Of a stretch of DNA of 14,357 nucleotides, positions 10,101-13,100 are shown in pieces. The stretch comes from Baffinella frigidus (lineage: Eukaryota; Cryptophyceae; Cryptomonadales; Baffinellaceae): NCBI GenBank assembly GCA_026770585.1, contig MU646339.1:675568-689924 (forward strand). The letters run 5' to 3'. The notes below the pieces were generated by a model that worked only from the letters and a program-made list of their open reading frames with translations, was not told where the DNA came from and made no database searches. The position numbers and the translations under genes are program-made. The stretch's first letter is position 1; the number at the start of each line of letters is the position of its first letter.

Positions 10101-13100
10101 GGTATAGGGGAGCATACGCATAAATGCCAGCGGTCAGGCCCGGGCTGATGGCTGAGGGTTCACAGTTCAGAGCTCAAGGCTCAGGGCTCGCGGTTCAGGG
10201 CCCAGGGTATAGGGGAACATAAGCATGAATGCCAGCGGTCGGGCCCGGGCTGATGGCTGAGGGTTCAGGGCTCAGGGTTCAGAGCTCAGGGTTCAGGGCT
10301 CACGGTTCAGGGGCTAGGGTATAGGGGACATACGCGTAAATGCCAGACGTGATGCCCGGGCTGATGGCTGAGGGTTCAGGGTTCAGAGCTCAGGGCTCAG
10401 AGCTCACGGCTCGCGGTTCAGGGGCTAGAGTATCCCTTAAGTGCCCATAGGGTGAATATTCACCCTAACTCGCTCTAGGCAGGTCCTGGGGCCCTACCGT
10501 AGGGCGTATGAGCCTACTCGCCACTTACGGGATAGGGGACATACGCGTAAATGCCGGACGTGATGCCCGGGCTGAGGGCTTGCAGGCAGAGGTCCATCAT
10601 TGTCGACCTGGTCAGCAAGACAGTCAGAAGGCGCAGTAAGACAGACAGAAGGTGCAGCAAGATAGTCACGAGGCGCAGTAAGCCAGTCAGAAGGCGCAGC
10701 AGGACAGTCAGAAGGTGCAGCAAGATAGTAAAAAGTCGCAGCATGACAGTCAGAAGGCGCAGCAGTCAGAAAGCGCAGCAAGATAGTCAGAGCCCGCGAC
10801 AGGCACAGGTCCATCCTTGTCGACCTGGCGAGAATTTCGGGTTCAGGGGTTTGGGGTTAAGGTTCAGGGTTGCGGGTTGCAGGTTGCGGGTTTAGGGTTT
10901 AGGGTTTAGGGTTGCGGGTCGCGGGTTGTGGGTTTAGGGTTGAAGATTAGGGTTCAGGGTTCAGGATTCAGGATTTTGGGGTAAAGGGGTCATGGTTTAG
11001 CGTTTAGGGTTAAGGGTTAAGGTTTAAGGGTTTAGGGTTCAGGTTTTAGGGTTAAGGGTGTCGAGTTTCGGGTGTCGGTTATCAACTTTTGGATTTTGGG
11101 TCAAGGGTTTAGGGTTTAGGGTTCAGGTTTTAGGGCAGGGTTTAGGGATAAGGCGTTAGGGGTTCGGGAGTAGGGTTCAGAATTTAGGGTTTACGTCTTA
11201 GGGTTTTGGGTATGGTTTAGGGATTAGGGTGTAGGGTGTAGGGATTAGGGGTTAGGATTTAGGGTTTAGGGGTTAGGGTCTAGGGTTTAGGGTTTAGGGT
11301 TTAGGGTTTAGGGTTTAGGGTTTAGGATGTAGGGCTGAGGGTGGACCAGCTTTTCTGGAAGAAGAGCGCAATGACCGTCAGGCCCGCCTTGCCCATGTGG
11401 GAGAACCTGTGTTTAGGGGTTAGGGTTTAGGGTTTGGGATTTGGGGGTGGGGTTTAGGGTGTGGTGGTTGGGCGTGAGGCCCGCCGTGCCCATGTGAGAG
11501 AACCTGGGATAGGGGTTGGGGTTTGGGGTTTGGAGGTTCGGGGTTGGGGCGTAGGGCGTAGGGGCGTAGGGGCGTAGGGGCGTAGGGGCGTAGGGGCGTA
11601 GGGGCTTAGGGGCTTAGGAGCTTAGGGGCTTAGGGGCTTAGGGGCTTAGGGGCTTAGAGGCTTAGGGGCTTAGTGGCTTAGGGGCTTAGTGGCTTAGGGG
11701 ATTCGGGGCTTCGGGGGGTGGGGTGTAGGGTAGGAAGAAGAGCGCAATGACCGTGAGGCCCGCCTTGCCCATGTGGGAGAACCTGGGATAGGGTTTGGGG
11801 TTTGGGGTTTGGGGTTTGGGGTCTGGGGTGTGGGTTTTAGGGTTTAGGGTTTAGGGTTTATGGTTTATGGTTTAGGGGTTAGGGGTTAGGGGTTAGGGGT
11901 TAGGGGGTTGGGGTTTACTGAATGTAGTTTATGCTCCAGGGTTCAAGGTTAGGGTTCAGGGTGTATGTTCAGGATTCAGGGTTTAGGGTTCAGGGTTCAG
12001 GGTTCAGGGCTCAGGGTTCAGGTTTCAAGAATTCGGGTTTCAGGGTTCAGGGTTCAGGGTTCAGGGTTTACGTTGATGGTTCAGGGTTGAGTGTTACCCG
12101 TGAATGTCTGAAATGGGCGACACGCGCGTCTTGAAGCATAGGCCCTCCCCGCAGTTGTGATGCATGCACCCCTCTGCAAAAGTTGACATATTAGTCGAAA
12201 GTTGACACATTAGTCAACTTCCCAAAGTTGACACGTTAGTACCACACCTTCTGAACTTGACTTGAGAATAGGCGCAAACCCCGTCGCTTCCCAGCTGCGC
12301 CTTGGTCGGGTTGGCGGACTATTCCCAGGTTGGCATGCTATTCGTAAGTTGACATGCAGGGACTAAAGTTGACACGCTGGGTGTGTGGCACGAATCCGTC
12401 AACTTTGGAGCGGGAAAGAGCCCGGGCTCACCAAATTGCTGAGCCCCAACAGACTGAGACAGAGCTAGAATTCCCTACCTAAACGCGTATTGGCCAAAAC
12501 CCGAAACCCTGGACCCAAAACCCTGAACCCGAAACGCGCTGCCACACCAGAATGCTAGAGGGGCCTATTTAAAAGTGAGTTGTAACCTTTGTGTAGTAAC
12601 TTTCGTGAGATTGGTCACGTAACTCTGCAAAATTAGCACAGTCTCGGTTGGAATAAGCTATCCTGGTACAAATGTTTACAACCCAACATGTAAATAGGAT
12701 CCTCCAGCATTCTCGAGTGGTGTGGAGGCCACTCGAGGCCGGAAGTGGGGCCATTTTAAATGTGGGGTTGTTGATTTTAGTACCAGTCACGGGCAGGCTT
12801 GGTCACGTAGCTGGGGGAATTCCCCCAGCTACGTGACTCAACGCCCCAATTTGTGTGAAATTTACTACACATATTTTTTTTCACTTGTAAAAGAAACCTT
12901 GTTTTAAAATGGTCCCATTTCTAGCCTCGATTGGGGAGCGTACCCGTGGTTTTTTCCTCGTCTGAATTCTTGCAGAAGCAGTGCTCCTGCGGATTTGTAA
13001 AGCATTTAGTGCAAAGCAATTAGTGGGGTTTAGGGTTTAGGGTTTAGGGTCTAGGGTTTAGTGATGCCACGGGTCAGGTCAGAACCGTATAAATTTACCA

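Larger units (their letters stand above)
11410..12095. repeat. Telomere-like and 10-bp tandem repeats
   Basis: 11545-11605 is a 10-bp repeat gggcgtaggg-type (GGGGCGTA) turning into GGGGCTTA units to 11700. The rest is TTTGGGG, TTAGGGG and TTCAGGG. Confidence 0.9.

Noticed and set aside
10514-10744. 76-codon minus frame joining minisatellite to exon 4
   Set aside because: The first part (LLHLLTVLLRLL) is minisatellite; only the last 14 codons resemble channel sequence and they start after a splice acceptor.
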